Shown here piece by piece: positions 9,126-17,501 of a DNA stretch of 64,000 nucleotides. Origin of the DNA: Mesorhizobium terrae (GTDB lineage: Bacteria; Pseudomonadota; Alphaproteobacteria; Rhizobiales; Rhizobiaceae); assembly GCF_008727715.1 (NCBI RefSeq), contig NZ_CP044217.1, forward strand, positions 124,001 through 188,000. The letters are read 5' to 3'. Position 1 is the stretch's first letter. Each line of letters begins with the position of its first letter. Both the position numbers and the translations under genes were made by a program. Under the pieces are notes generated by a model, which was given only the letters and a program-made list of their open reading frames with translations, did not search any database and had not been told where the DNA came from.

Positions 9126-9935
9126 TCGCGGTGTTCTTTTCCCGATGATCGATCTCGGGCATCGCGCTATGCCCAATGGTGACGGCCTGATCGGGTGGTG
9201 AAGGCCGATGGTGCAGACGAATGCCCTTCAGCCAGATCAGCAGCGCTTCCCAGTAGATGCCCGCGATGACTTTGAAGGTCATAAGCGGATAGAGGCAAAA
9301 GGCGCGGCCCAGCGCGGCGTCCGTCAGATCCTGGCGGGTTGTGCTCAGTTTGGCGACGATCAGCGGTCCGGCGTCATCGCGTCCAGTGATCGAAACCGCC
9401 AGATCCTTCCCTGGAGGGTTTATAGAAAAGGAATAGACCATGTCGGTGGTCATGAAGGGGAGACATAGAAGGATTTCTGACTTTCCTGGCGGATCGGGCC
9501 GTTTATGCCGGGGAGCACGGGAACGAGGTAATTGTGGCGTTGCCCGAATGTGTTGTTTACCTCATAGAAGATCGCGGAAAGCGATCCGTCGTGCCTATGG
9601 CAGAAATAGACGCTGAGCGGATTGAAGGCGTATCCCAGGATGCGCGGCATGGTGAGGATTTGAATCGAGCCGCCGAAATCTATTCCGGCTTCCCGCAAAT
9701 GCCGTTCAATCTTCTCGCGTAGCGACGTTTTTGCTTCGGCGTCGTGATCACGATCGTGGAAGCTGAAGAGGTTGAAGCGATTGTGCGAGAACAAGCGAAG
9801 CTTGCTCGCCAACGTGTCGATTTCGTCGAGATCGAGAAGAAGGTAGAAGACGCTATAGCGCAGGCGGTGCTCTCTGGGCCGCAACCTGTGGTGCATCACT
9901 GAGCCAGCGTGGAGCGCTGATCGGAAGCCTGGCAT
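9115..9935 (-). pseudogene. DUF1365 protein, frameshifted
   Basis: ATG 9935 overlaps the stop of the FAD oxidoreductase gene (ATGA), indicating translational coupling. The protein begins MPGFRSALHAGSVMHHRLRP and shows the DUF1365 blocks YSVFYLLLDLDEID, LGYAFNPLSVYFCH and FYEVNNTFGQRHNY. The frame stops at 9450 just after FYVSP, while the other frame continues FMTTDMVYSFSINPPGKDL to a stop at 9115. One missing base in the GGGG run at 9457-9460 explains the break; the repaired protein has about 273 residues. DUF1365 genes regularly travel with FAD oxidoreductases and CFA-type methyltransferases and are thought to act in modified fatty acid synthesis. Confidence 0.82.
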
Positions 9936-11305
9936 CACGCTGCCTCCGCCGCCGGCCGGATGGGCGCGCCGTCGTGGACGTGAATGCGTCCGGATTCTTC
10001 GGGGACCGTCCAGGGCCGACGCACGCCGCCAAAAGCTTCGGCGACCGCGAGACCGGCCTGCAGTCCATCCTCGTGAAACCCCGCGCCGAAATATGCGCCG
10101 CAGAACCATGTGTTGCGGATGCCTTGTATGGACCAAAGCTCCTTCTGCGCTTGCATTGCCCGGGCATCGAAACGCGGGTGGCTGTAGCGCATTCGCCTGA
10201 GGACCGCCTCCGGTGCGATCTCGCGATGAGGGTTGAGGGTCACGAACAGCGGCTGCTCGCTGTCGATCCCCTGAAGGCGGTTCATCCAATAGGTGACGGC
10301 GAGCCTGCGGCCGTTTCGGTCATTCCTGGTCATATAGTTCCAGCTCGACCACACCCGGCGCCGCTGCGGCATCAGGCGCGCGTCGGAGTGAAGAACGGTG
10401 TCGTTGACGAGATAATCGAACGCGCTCAAGAGGCGTCGTTCTTCGCTGCTAGGATCGGCAAGCATTGACAGCGCCTGATCCGCGTGGGTCGCCACGACAA
10501 TCTGATCGAAACGTCGGCGATGGCCATCGAGTCCGATGATTTCGGCATCGCTCGCGTTGCGCAAGATCACCTTGATCGGATAGCCGTTCACCACTTCCGG
10601 TACAGCTCCGACAAGGACCCGCACGTAGGAGCGGCTGCCGCCGGCCACGGTCCGCCAGGTGGGACGCCCGGTTAGTTTTAGGAGCCCGTGGGTTTCGCAG
10701 AAGCGGATGAATGAAGCGGCGGGATAGGCTCCGATCTTCGCCGCGGGGGTCGACCAGATCGCCGCCGCCATCGGATAGAGATGGTCGTTACGGAATCCAT
10801 CGCCATAGCCGGCGGCGTCGAGATATTCGTCGAGCGTCATCATGCCGAGCGCCGCAACATTGCGCGGCGCCTCGCGATAGAAGCGTACGAGATCCCGGAG
10901 CATCAGCCAGAACCGTGGGCTTACGGCGTTCCGGCCCTGTGCGAAGAGTCCCGACAATCCGGTGCCGGAATATTCAAGTCGGCCGTCGTCGAGAGAAACG
11001 GCGAACGACATGTCTGACCGCTTGGTGGCGACGCCTATGTGCTCGAACAGCGCCGTCAGGTTTGGATAGGTGGATGCGTTGAACACGATGAAACCGGTGT
11101 CGACGGCAAGGCCTGCGGCATCGACCGTGTGACTATGTCCGCCCAGGCGGTTATCGGATTCGAAGAGAGTAACCCGATGGCGTTTCGACAACAGCCATGC
11201 GGCGGACAGCCCGGAAATGCCGCTGCCGATAACGGCTACATCAAGGGTTTTACCGAAGGACTGCCTGCATTCGCTCCATTCATTCGCTGCAATCTTTCCG
11301 GTCAA
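9935..11305 (-). CDS. FAD/NAD(P)-binding oxidoreductase (amine-oxidase-like), lipid modification operon
   Basis: Family sequence starts at the dinucleotide-binding motif DVAVIGSGISGLSAAWLLS, followed by LFESDNRLGGHSHTVD and GFIVFN, and ends with NTWFCGAYFGAGFHEDGLQAGLAVAEA, the FAD-binding tail of these flavoproteins. I choose the TTG at 11303-11305 as start: it has GGAGGG seven bases upstream, while the ATG at 11335 lies at or before the transcription start predicted by the promoter at 11340-11365. The length is then about 456 residues. It heads an operon with DUF1365 and a CFA-type methyltransferase, divergent from the sigma factor gene. Homologues in Rhodobacter belong to the RpoE/ChrR regulon and take part in unusual fatty acid synthesis. 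The exact reaction is inferred. Confidence 0.87.
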   Translation of the reverse strand: MTGKIAANEWSECRQSFGKTLDVAVIGSGISGLSAAWLLSKRHRVTLFESDNRLGGHSHTVDAAGLAVDTGFIVFNASTYPNLTALFEHIGVATKRSDMSFAVSLDDGRLEYSGTGLSGLFAQGRNAVSPRFWLMLRDLVRFYREAPRNVAALGMMTLDEYLDAAGYGDGFRNDHLYPMAAAIWSTPAAKIGAYPAASFIRFCETHGLLKLTGRPTWRTVAGGSRSYVRVLVGAVPEVVNGYPIKVILRNASDAEIIGLDGHRRRFDQIVVATHADQALSMLADPSSEERRLLSAFDYLVNDTVLHSDARLMPQRRRVWSSWNYMTRNDRNGRRLAVTYWMNRLQGIDSEQPLFVTLNPHREIAPEAVLRRMRYSHPRFDARAMQAQKELWSIQGIRNTWFCGAYFGAGFHEDGLQAGLAVAEAFGGVRRPWTVPEESGRIHVHDGAPIRPAAEAA

Positions 11306-11339
11306 GGGATTTCCCTCCACGCGCCAAACTGCCAATGTT

Positions 11340-11365
11340 TACGGAACCCGACGTTCGATAGATCA
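11340..11365 (-). promoter_or_regulatory. ECF-type promoter of the FAD oxidoreductase-DUF1365-cfa operon
   Basis: On the minus strand: TGATCT (11365-11360), 16 bases, CGTA (11343-11340). One base of the -35 differs from the TGATCC seen in the other four copies. The predicted transcript starts near 11333, which rules out the ATG at 11335 and supports the TTG start at 11305. Confidence 0.72.
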
Positions 11366-11374
11366 CTTGAAACC

Positions 11375-11400
11375 TGATCCGGTTGCGAGTTTCGAGCGTA
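11375..11400 (+). promoter_or_regulatory. autoregulated ECF-type promoter of the sigma factor operon
   Basis: TGATCC (11375-11380), 16 bases, CGTA (11397-11400). It lies back to back with the minus-strand promoter at 11340-11365, only 9 bases apart, so the two divergent operons probably share one control region. Transcription would begin near 11407. Confidence 0.8.
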
Positions 11401-11410
11401 TGAAGGGCAA

Positions 11411-12063
11411 ATGGATGCTGCAGAGATACAGTTCGACGACAAGCGCATGCGGCAGGTCCGTCCGGCAGCGAGGCTTATTTTCTTGAACGAGGCCAGGCAA
11501 AAGGAGGCGCCACCCTCACCAGAGGAATTGATCAGCCTGATCTGTGGTGTTGCGCAGAAGCGGGATCGCAATGCGTTCGCTCGGCTTTTCGCTTATTTCG
11601 CGCCGCGCGTGAAAAGCTTTCTCATGCGCTCCGGTCTCGAAGATTCGATCGCCGAAGAGGTGACACAGGAAGTGATGATCGCTCTATGGCGCAAGGCATC
11701 CTATTTTAATCCGGATCGGGCGGGCGCATCGACATGGGTGTTCACGATTGCCCGCAATCAGAGGATCGACCGATTGCGCCGGGCGCGTTCCCGGGCGACG
11801 GATCATCTCTTGGATCCGAGCGACGAACCGGATGCCCCGACGTCGGCGAAGAGATTGCGATCGCGTCAGAACGAGAAGAAGGGGTGCGCAAGGCTTTGGC
11901 AAGCTTGCCGAGCGACCAGGCAACCATTGTGCGCCTCTCTTTCTTTGCCGAGAAACCGCATGCGGAGATCGCCCGCGAGCTCGGCATCCCGCTCGGCACC
12001 GTAAAATCCCGCGTGCGGTTGGCATTGAATCGGCTGCGCACCCTATTGGACAGCGATCTATGA
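11411..12063 (+). pseudogene. rpoE: ECF RNA polymerase sigma factor (RpoE/ECF11-like), frameshifted
   Basis: Region 2 is clear in frame 2: RNAFARLFAYFAPRVKSFL, EVTQEVMIALWRKASYFNPDRAGASTWVFTIARNQRIDRLRR. Region 4 is in frame 1: ALASLPSDQATIVRLSFFAEKPHAEIARELGIPLGTVKSRVRLALNRLRTLL, ending at 12063. One missing C in the CCCC run 11835-11838 separates the halves; repaired length is about 217 residues. The start may be ATG 11411, nearly leaderless from the inferred promoter, or ATG 11447. The stop overlaps the start of chrR (ATGA). If the frameshift is real the whole regulon would be silent; a sequencing error seems more likely. Confidence 0.88.
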
Positions 12064-12710
12064 CGATCAATCATCATCCCAGCGACGAAACGCTGATGCG
12101 TACGGTGAGCGGGACGCTGGGCGCCGGACCGGCGCTGGTCGTATCCGTACACCTCGAACGCTGCGCCGTTTGCCGTGACCGTCTCGTCGGCTTCGAGGCC
12201 GTTGGCGGCGCGATCCTCGACGAGATGCCGCCAGCCCCGCTTTCCGCGGATTTGTTCGGGCGCACCATGGAGAGGCTGGAGGCCGACCTGCCGTCGCGGC
12301 CACAAAAAGCGGCGAGGGTAAAGCAACCTGCCTTGGGAATAGAGCTCCCTCGGGCGATGCAGGACTGCGAGATCGGTCCGTGGAAATGGTTAGGGCCGGG
12401 TTTCAGATGGAGCAAGGTCAGGATCGCCGGCAGCCCTGACGCCAAAATCATGCTGCTCAAGGGCAGAGCCGGGCTCCATCTTCCGGCTCATGGACACAGC
12501 GGCCTGGAATTCATGCAGGTGCTGTCCGGGTCGCTGTCGGACGAGCGCGGTCAATACTTTCCGGGCGATCTCGACGAGGCCGGCGACGATGTCGATCATC
12601 GTCCCGTCGTCGGTCAGGAATCGGACTGTATCTGCCTGGCAGCCCTCGAAGGCGACACGCGTCTTCATGGATTTCTGGGCCGCCTCCTGCGTCCGATCGT
12701 GGGCTTCTGA
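12060..12710 (+). CDS. chrR: ChrR-like zinc anti-sigma factor with cupin domain
   Basis: A 216-residue, two-domain protein. The N-terminal zinc anti-sigma domain (about residues 1-85) has the HxxxCxxC metal motif in HLERCAVCRD. The C-terminal cupin domain (about 105-200) shows HLPAHGHSGLEFMQVLSG and the acidic/His cluster around DDVDHRP. In Rhodobacter sphaeroides ChrR binds RpoE through the N-terminal domain and releases it when singlet oxygen acts on the cell; the cupin domain is needed for that response. ATG 12060 overlaps the sigma factor stop codon, the standard arrangement for a co-translated pair. The frame is intact. Confidence 0.93.
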   Translation: MTINHHPSDETLMRTVSGTLGAGPALVVSVHLERCAVCRDRLVGFEAVGGAILDEMPPAPLSADLFGRTMERLEADLPSRPQKAARVKQPALGIELPRAMQDCEIGPWKWLGPGFRWSKVRIAGSPDAKIMLLKGRAGLHLPAHGHSGLEFMQVLSGSLSDERGQYFPGDLDEAGDDVDHRPVVGQESDCICLAALEGDTRLHGFLGRLLRPIVGF

Positions 12711-12763
12711 CCGATGGCCGCAGCCGGACCGATGGCCAAGGCGCCTCGAGAGGTGGCCGGCGC

Positions 12764-13619
12764 ATGAAAGGGTTTCCTTCGCCGGTCGATCTACTGAACG
12801 CGATCGCCAGGATCGGTGCACCTCACCCCCGACGTGCTATCCGCTACGGCTCCGCCCTCGCCATGTCCTTGATATCTATCCGGCAGCCACGGACGGTCCG
12901 TCGCCAGTCATCGTCTTTTTTTACGGAGGCGGTTGGGAGGAAGGCGAGCGTGGCGACTATTTTTTCGTCGGTTCGGCGTTGGCGGCGCGAGGCTTTACGG
13001 CCGTCATTCCCGATTACCGGGTTTTCCCGGAAGTTCGCTTTCCTGCGTTTATCGAAGACGTGGCCGAGGCATTGCGATGGACCGTGGATCACATTGCGGA
13101 ATTCGGCGGCGATCCTCGCCGCGTCATCGTCATGGGTCATTCCGCCGGCGCCCATATCGCAGCGATGCTGGCGTTCGACCGGAAATGGCTTGCGCGGGTC
13201 AATCTGGATGCCAGCCGTGATCTCAACGCCATGATCGGCCTCGCAGGACCTTACGACTTCCTGCCGCTTCACAGCCAGACTCTGAAGGAAATATTCGGGC
13301 CGGAGAAATATCTCGCCGCCACGCAACCGATCAACTTCGTCGGGCTGGATGCGCCACCGTCGTTCCTGGCAACCGGAAGGAATGACCGGAGTGTCGATCC
13401 GGCAATACGTCTCGGCTCGCCGAACGCATAAGATTGCTTGGTGGTGATGCCGAAACCAAGCTTTACGACCATGTCAACCACCGAACGCTGATCGGCGCAT
13501 TCGCGCGTCCTTTGCGGTTCCTGGCGCCGGTTCTCGACGATGTCGTCGGTTTTGCCTTGAAACACAGCCGTCCCGGTGCGCTTTCGGATTGGACGGCGGC
13601 GCGGGGCAGGACGGCATGA
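12764..13619 (+). pseudogene. alpha/beta hydrolase (carboxylesterase/BD-FAE-like), two frameshifts
   Basis: Three frames together encode one hydrolase of about 285 residues. ATG 12764 begins MKGFPSPVDLLNAIARIGAP; the next frame gives RHVLDIYPAATDGPSPVIVFFYGGGWEEG, the nucleophile motif VIVMGHSAGAHIAAML and TGRNDRSVDP with the acid; the third gives AERIRLLGGDAETKLYDHVNHRTLIGAF with the likely catalytic His. Missing single bases at the CCC run 12855-12857 and the AA at 13404-13405 explain the breaks. It probably hydrolyses an ester of a lipid or small molecule. Its stop overlaps the DUF1295 start codon (ATGA), so it belongs to the rpoE-chrR operon. Confidence 0.78.
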
Positions 13620-14449
13620 CGGCCGCGACCGCCATTGTCGCACTCGCGGTTTGCCTATCGGCAACAATGGCGGGGGCATGGCTCGTGGCGCTTCGCACCG
13701 GCCGGTGCGGCTGGATCGATGCGATCTGGTCGTTCGCAACCGGCGTGTTCGGTGCGGCGGTGGCCCTTGTCCCGTTCGCTGACGCCGAAATGACATTCCG
13801 CCAGGTGCTCGTAGCGCTGCTGGCGCTTTTCTGGTCGCTGCGTCTTGGTATCCACATCGCGACGCGCACCGCTCGCGGCGGCGATGACCCTCGCTACGGC
13901 CAATTGCGTGAAGAGTGGGGGGACGCCTTCAACACCCGCCTCTTCTGGTTTCTGCAGATCCAGGCACTGGCCGCGCTGGTACTGGCGCTTTCGATCATGC
14001 TCGCCGCGCACAACCCGACGCCCGGGCTCAGGACGCTGGACTGGCTCGGCGTCGCCATCCTGATCGTGGCGGTGATTGGAGAAACGATCGCCGACCGTCA
14101 GCTTGCCGCCTTTCGCGCAAACCCTGCAAACAGGGACAAGGTTTGCGACGCGGGCCTGTGGGGGATGTCGCGCCATCCGAACTATTTTTTCGAGTGGCTA
14201 GGCTGGCTCGCCTACGCAATTGTCGCGGTCGACCTCACAGGCGCCTATCCGCAGGGCTGGCTCGCCTTCGCCGGGCCGTTGCTGATGTACTGGCTTCTTG
14301 TCCACGCCTCCGGAATTCCGCCGCTGGAAGCACACATGCTGCGCTCCCGCGGCAAGGCCTTCTGGGAATACCAGGACCGCGTCAACGCTTTCTGGCCCGG
14401 CCGACAACACGCTATCGGCGAAGCCGGCAACAATGGGAGCATCCGATGA
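13616..14449 (+). CDS. DUF1295 membrane protein (steroid reductase/ICMT-like fold)
   Basis: ATG 13616 overlaps the previous stop. The 277-residue product is polytopic (about six helices) and contains the DUF1295 signature CDAGLWGMSRHPNYFFEWL near residue 180, related to the NADPH- or SAM-binding tail of 3-oxo-5-alpha-steroid reductases and isoprenylcysteine methyltransferases. It typically sits next to a CFA-type methyltransferase, as here, and is assumed to act on the same modified acyl chains. The reaction is not known. The frame is intact and the 3' end overlaps the next start (ATGA at 14446). Confidence 0.85.
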   Translation: MTAATAIVALAVCLSATMAGAWLVALRTGRCGWIDAIWSFATGVFGAAVALVPFADAEMTFRQVLVALLALFWSLRLGIHIATRTARGGDDPRYGQLREEWGDAFNTRLFWFLQIQALAALVLALSIMLAAHNPTPGLRTLDWLGVAILIVAVIGETIADRQLAAFRANPANRDKVCDAGLWGMSRHPNYFFEWLGWLAYAIVAVDLTGAYPQGWLAFAGPLLMYWLLVHASGIPPLEAHMLRSRGKAFWEYQDRVNAFWPGRQHAIGEAGNNGSIR

Positions 14450-15473
14450 GCTTGATTTCCTCGGTGATCCGCGCCGCCGAACGCACGCCGCTCCCCGACC
14501 CGTTGGCGCGCGCGGGCATCGCGTTCCTGGTCGGCGCACGAGACGGAAGCTGGCCGCCGCCTCCAGCCGGGAGGAAGAAGAGTTCGCGCGGGCAATGACG
14601 GAACACCCGATAGCCGAACATGCCGACGCCGCCAACGAGCAGCATTATGAACTGCCTCCCGAGTTCTTCGCTCTCACGCTTGGGCCGCGCCGCAAATATT
14701 CCTGCTGTCTTTATCCCACGGGCCAGGAAACGCTGGCCGATGCCGAGCGTCTGGCGCTTGAGGAAACGGCCGCGCACGCCGATCTCGCCGATGGACAATC
14801 GATCCTCGAACTTGGTTGCGGCTGGGGGTCGCTGACACTGTTCATGGCCGAGCGCTTTCCTTGTTCGACCGTCACAGCTGTCTCGAATTCCGCGCCGCAG
14901 CGGCGCTATATCGAGGCGCAGGCAGCCGAGCGCGGCCTCGCCAATGTCCGTGTCATTACCGCGGATATGAACGCCTTCATGGCCGACGGGACGTACGACA
15001 GGATCGTCTCGGTCGAGATGTTCGAGCATATGTCGAACTGGAAAGAGCTCCTCGGTCGCATCAGGACGTGGTTGGAACCCGAGAAGGGGCGGCTGTTTAT
15101 TCACGTATTCAGCCACAAGAACAGCCCCTACCGTTTCGACCACAAGAACGACGCGGACTGGATCGCCCAGCATTTTTTCACCGGCGGCGTCATGCCGAGC
15201 CACGGCCTGATCCGGCATTTTCCGAACTGCTTCGCGGTTGAACGGGATTGGCGCTGGAGCGGACTTCACTATCAGAAGACGGCGGTGGACTGGCTCGCGC
15301 GCTACGATGAAAACCGCGAGCGGATCGATAGCATCCTGGGTGAGGTCTACGGCGCCGACGCCGCGCTCTGGCGGCAACGCTGGCGTCTGTTCTATCTGGC
15401 GACGGCGGGGCTATTCGGGCATGCCGGCGGCAAGGAATGGGGCGTAAGCCATTATCTGCTGCGCCCGGCATAG
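14446..15473 (+). pseudogene. second CFA-synthase-type SAM methyltransferase, frameshifted near the N terminus
   Basis: ATG 14446 overlaps the DUF1295 stop. The first 30 codons (MSLISSVIRAAERTPLPDPL, then ARAGIAFLVG) run in frame 1; from about 14536 the family sequence continues in frame 3 with RTRRKLAAASSREEEEFARAM and then HYELPPEFFALTLGPRRKYSC, SAM motif SILELGCGWGSLTLFMAE and YDRIVSVEMFEHMSNWKELL. One missing base near 14533-14536 accounts for the shift. The repaired protein has about 342 residues. It belongs to the short CFA subgroup, distinct from the long one at 7887-9125, so two different methyltransferases serve this regulon. Confidence 0.85.
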
Positions 15474-15481
15474 TGCGCGGG

Positions 15482-16057
15482 ATGGCTTTCATCTTTGTTC
15501 GCAAAGTCTGGGAACGAGTTGCGGCCTATGCCGCCCATGACGATCCCACGGTCGCGTCCTGCAACCTGATTGCCCTGGTCGTTGCGTCCAACCAGCCTTT
15601 TTATCCGTTGTATGTCTATTGGACGGTCAGCGGCCACGTCTCGCCGGTCTTTTTCACGTTCCTGTCGACGCCGTTTTTTCTGGCCGTGCCGGCAGTGGCC
15701 AGACGATGGCCTGTAGCGGGTCGCGCGCTTCTTCCGATCGTTGGCATAGCCAACACGGTTCTCAGCGCGAAAGCGTTCGGCCAAGCGTCAGGGGTCGAGA
15801 TTTTCCTCATTCCGTGCGCGCTGATCGCGGCGACGTTCTTCAAGACCTCGGAGAGGGTTGTCGCCTTTATCCTGATCGGTGTGGCCCTGCTTGTTTATCT
15901 GGGGCTGGACGGGGCGTATGGCACGCCTTTCCACCTCTATACACCAGCCGAATACCAGGCGTTTTTCCGGTTGAACGCTATGAGCGCCGGCACGCTCACA
16001 ATCTTCGTGGGGCTGATCGCATCCGGGCTGCTGAGCCGCCCTAATGGGCGGCGGTAA
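15482..16057 (+). CDS. integral membrane protein, end of the rpoE-chrR operon
   Basis: ATG 15482, 8 bases after the methyltransferase stop, gives 191 residues with about six hydrophobic segments and no motif I recognise. In other alphaproteobacteria the CFA/DUF1295 pair is often followed by small membrane proteins of unknown function. Close spacing implies co-transcription with rpoE-chrR. The 3' end overlaps the 3' end of the convergent DUF2177 gene by 17 bases. I cannot assign a function; a role at the membrane in lipid modification or transport is a guess. Confidence 0.72.
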   Translation: MAFIFVRKVWERVAAYAAHDDPTVASCNLIALVVASNQPFYPLYVYWTVSGHVSPVFFTFLSTPFFLAVPAVARRWPVAGRALLPIVGIANTVLSAKAFGQASGVEIFLIPCALIAATFFKTSERVVAFILIGVALLVYLGLDGAYGTPFHLYTPAEYQAFFRLNAMSAGTLTIFVGLIASGLLSRPNGRR

Positions 16058-16451
16058 AAGCGCGGGCGATCAGGAAGCCGGCGGTCGCCGCAACCGCGGT
16101 CAGGAACGTTCCCCAGAAAAGATCGGCGACTGTCACCATAATCGGCCAATTTTTCAGCGTCGCCTGATTGGTTAGGTCATAGGTCGCATAGGCGAAAAGC
16201 CCGAGGAACGCCCCGTACGAAGTGGCCGTCGTCCATCTGTCGCTGGCTAAGGCGGGCGCGATAGCGAAAACGACGATGCCGGCGATGTAGATGAGATAGA
16301 AGAGCGCCGCCGGCGCGAGCCTGAAGCTTTCGACCAGCATCTCGCCCATCAAAGGCCGATACAGCCGTTGCGCCGCAACGGTCAGCCAGACCGCGTCGAT
16401 GGCGAGAAACACCAGACCTGTCGCGATGTAAGCGATACCGTAGGTTCTCAA
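16041..16451 (-). CDS. DUF2177 membrane protein
   Basis: The product begins LRTYGIAYIATGLVFLAIDAVW and has four hydrophobic helices with YIAGIVVFAIAP and YATYDLTNQATLKNWP, typical of DUF2177. I place the start at TTG 16449-16451: AAGGA lies about seven bases upstream, and the ATG at 16499 falls inside the spacer of the ECF promoter at 16487-16512, so it cannot be on that transcript. The length is then 136 residues. DUF2177 genes are often neighbours of ECF sigma/ChrR and CFA genes. The function is unknown. Confidence 0.82.
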   Translation of the reverse strand: MRTYGIAYIATGLVFLAIDAVWLTVAAQRLYRPLMGEMLVESFRLAPAALFYLIYIAGIVVFAIAPALASDRWTTATSYGAFLGLFAYATYDLTNQATLKNWPIMVTVADLFWGTFLTAVAATAGFLIARAFTAAH

Positions 16452-16486
16452 GAAGCGTTCCTTCCACCGCTGGAGACAAACGTACT

Positions 16487-16512
16487 TACGCGCTCGCATG
16501 GTGTTCGGATCA
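16487..16512 (-). promoter_or_regulatory. ECF-type promoter of the DUF2177 gene
   Basis: On the minus strand: TGATCC (16512-16507), 16 bases, CGTA (16490-16487), identical in both boxes and spacing to the sigma factor promoter. Transcript start would be near 16480, about 30 bases before the TTG start codon. Confidence 0.8.
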
Positions 16513-16567
16513 CTGAAGCCGACGTTCCAAATGCGCGTCCTGCGCGGATTGCTCGGCGTCAGGCATG

Positions 16568-16593
16568 TGATCCGGAAGGGAAAGTCCTTCGTA
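16568..16593 (+). promoter_or_regulatory. ECF-type promoter of the DUF2147 gene
   Basis: TGATCC (16568-16573), 16 bases, CGTA (16590-16593). Transcript start is near 16600 with a leader of about 26 bases before ATG 16626. It is divergent from the DUF2177 promoter 55 bases away. Confidence 0.8.
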
Positions 16594-16625
16594 GAAACGT
16601 ATGAAGCCCCTTCGGAGATCGAACC

Positions 16626-17012
16626 ATGATGATGAGGCGCATTGCAGCACTTTGCTACATCTCGCTCGCAGGCTGCTCTGCTCTGGCCGCGCAGGAGCGT
16701 AGTCCGGACGGCGTTTGGCTCCGTGACGATGGCAATGCGCGCGTCAGGATCGCCCCGTGCGGCTCAAAACTCTGCGCCACCAATTTGTGGATTAAGGACA
16801 CGAGCAAGGGCGAGGAAGTCGGAGACCGCCTCGTCATGTCGCTTGACCGCAAGTCCGACTCCGAACTGACTGGAACGGCCTACGACCCTAAACGGCAGAA
16901 AACCTATCGCATAACCGTGATTGTGAACAGCACCAGTCTTACCACGCGCGGCTGCATTCTGGGCGGCCTGCTCTGCCGGGGTGTCAACTGGACTCCTGCG
17001 AAGGGTGGATGA
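16626..17012 (+). CDS. DUF2147 secreted protein
   Basis: A 128-residue protein with an N-terminal signal sequence (MMMRRIAALCYISLAGCSAL). LAGC could be a lipobox, or cleavage could follow ALAA. The mature part starts SPDGVWLRDDGNARVRIAPCGSKLCATNLWI, the DUF2147 hallmark with its conserved cysteine pair, and ends GLLCRGVNWTPAKGG. The function of DUF2147 proteins is unknown; they are small periplasmic beta-rich domains. The gene has its own ECF-type promoter, so it likely belongs to the singlet-oxygen regulon. Confidence 0.87.
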   Translation: MMMRRIAALCYISLAGCSALAAQERSPDGVWLRDDGNARVRIAPCGSKLCATNLWIKDTSKGEEVGDRLVMSLDRKSDSELTGTAYDPKRQKTYRITVIVNSTSLTTRGCILGGLLCRGVNWTPAKGG

Positions 17013-17207
17013 ATATCTTCGGATGCATTGTCGGTACGTCGCCCGATGGAGCAACGGGGCGGGCAAAATCGGGGCATACGATCGCTCTGATTGAATACGT
17101 TGGGGGTGGCGACGAGAGAACGCTGCATTGCGGCGCAAGTGCTTGCCGACGGGCAAGGTCGGACTTCGCCATGCGCTACGCCTCGGTCTTCGCCGGAAGC
17201 CACTAAG

Positions 17208-17501
17208 ATGATGCCGCCAGACATCACCAAACTGATCGTCCGCACCTCGATGAAGGACAGGACCTGCCACGTCATTGCCGCCGACGCGACTGCTTCGGCC
17301 GTCAAGAAAATGGTCAAGGACGACAGGGGCGCTCACAAGGTCAAGACGGTCGACGGCTGCATGCTGACGCTTCGCGACAAGAATGGCCACGTGACCGTGA
17401 CCGACGAGAACGGCGACACGGCCCATGTCACCATCGCCGACGTCAAGCAGTCGAATGGCGTGATCCACGTCATCGACAAGGTTCTGCTGCCAAAGTCGTA
17501 A
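17208..17501 (+). pseudogene. FAS1 (fasciclin) domain fragment
   Basis: The frame encodes only the second half of a FAS1 domain: CHVIAADATASAVKKMV, KVKTVDGCMLTLRD, then VTVTDENGDTAHVTIADV and the family terminus SNGVIHVIDKVLLPKS. Secreted FAS1 proteins normally have about 185 residues with a signal peptide and the first half (FAPTNxAF); nothing like it lies in the 200 bases upstream in any frame. The first codons (MMPPDITKLIVRTSMKD) do not match the family well. It is most likely the remnant left by a deletion. Confidence 0.7.

Noticed and set aside
11283..11335. FAD oxidoreductase starting at ATG 11335, or at ATG 11283 with another one-base loss at the TTTT run 11248-11251
   Set aside because: The ATG at 11335 falls at or before the predicted transcript start. 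The TTG at 11305 with GGAGGG needs no frameshift and explains the data better.
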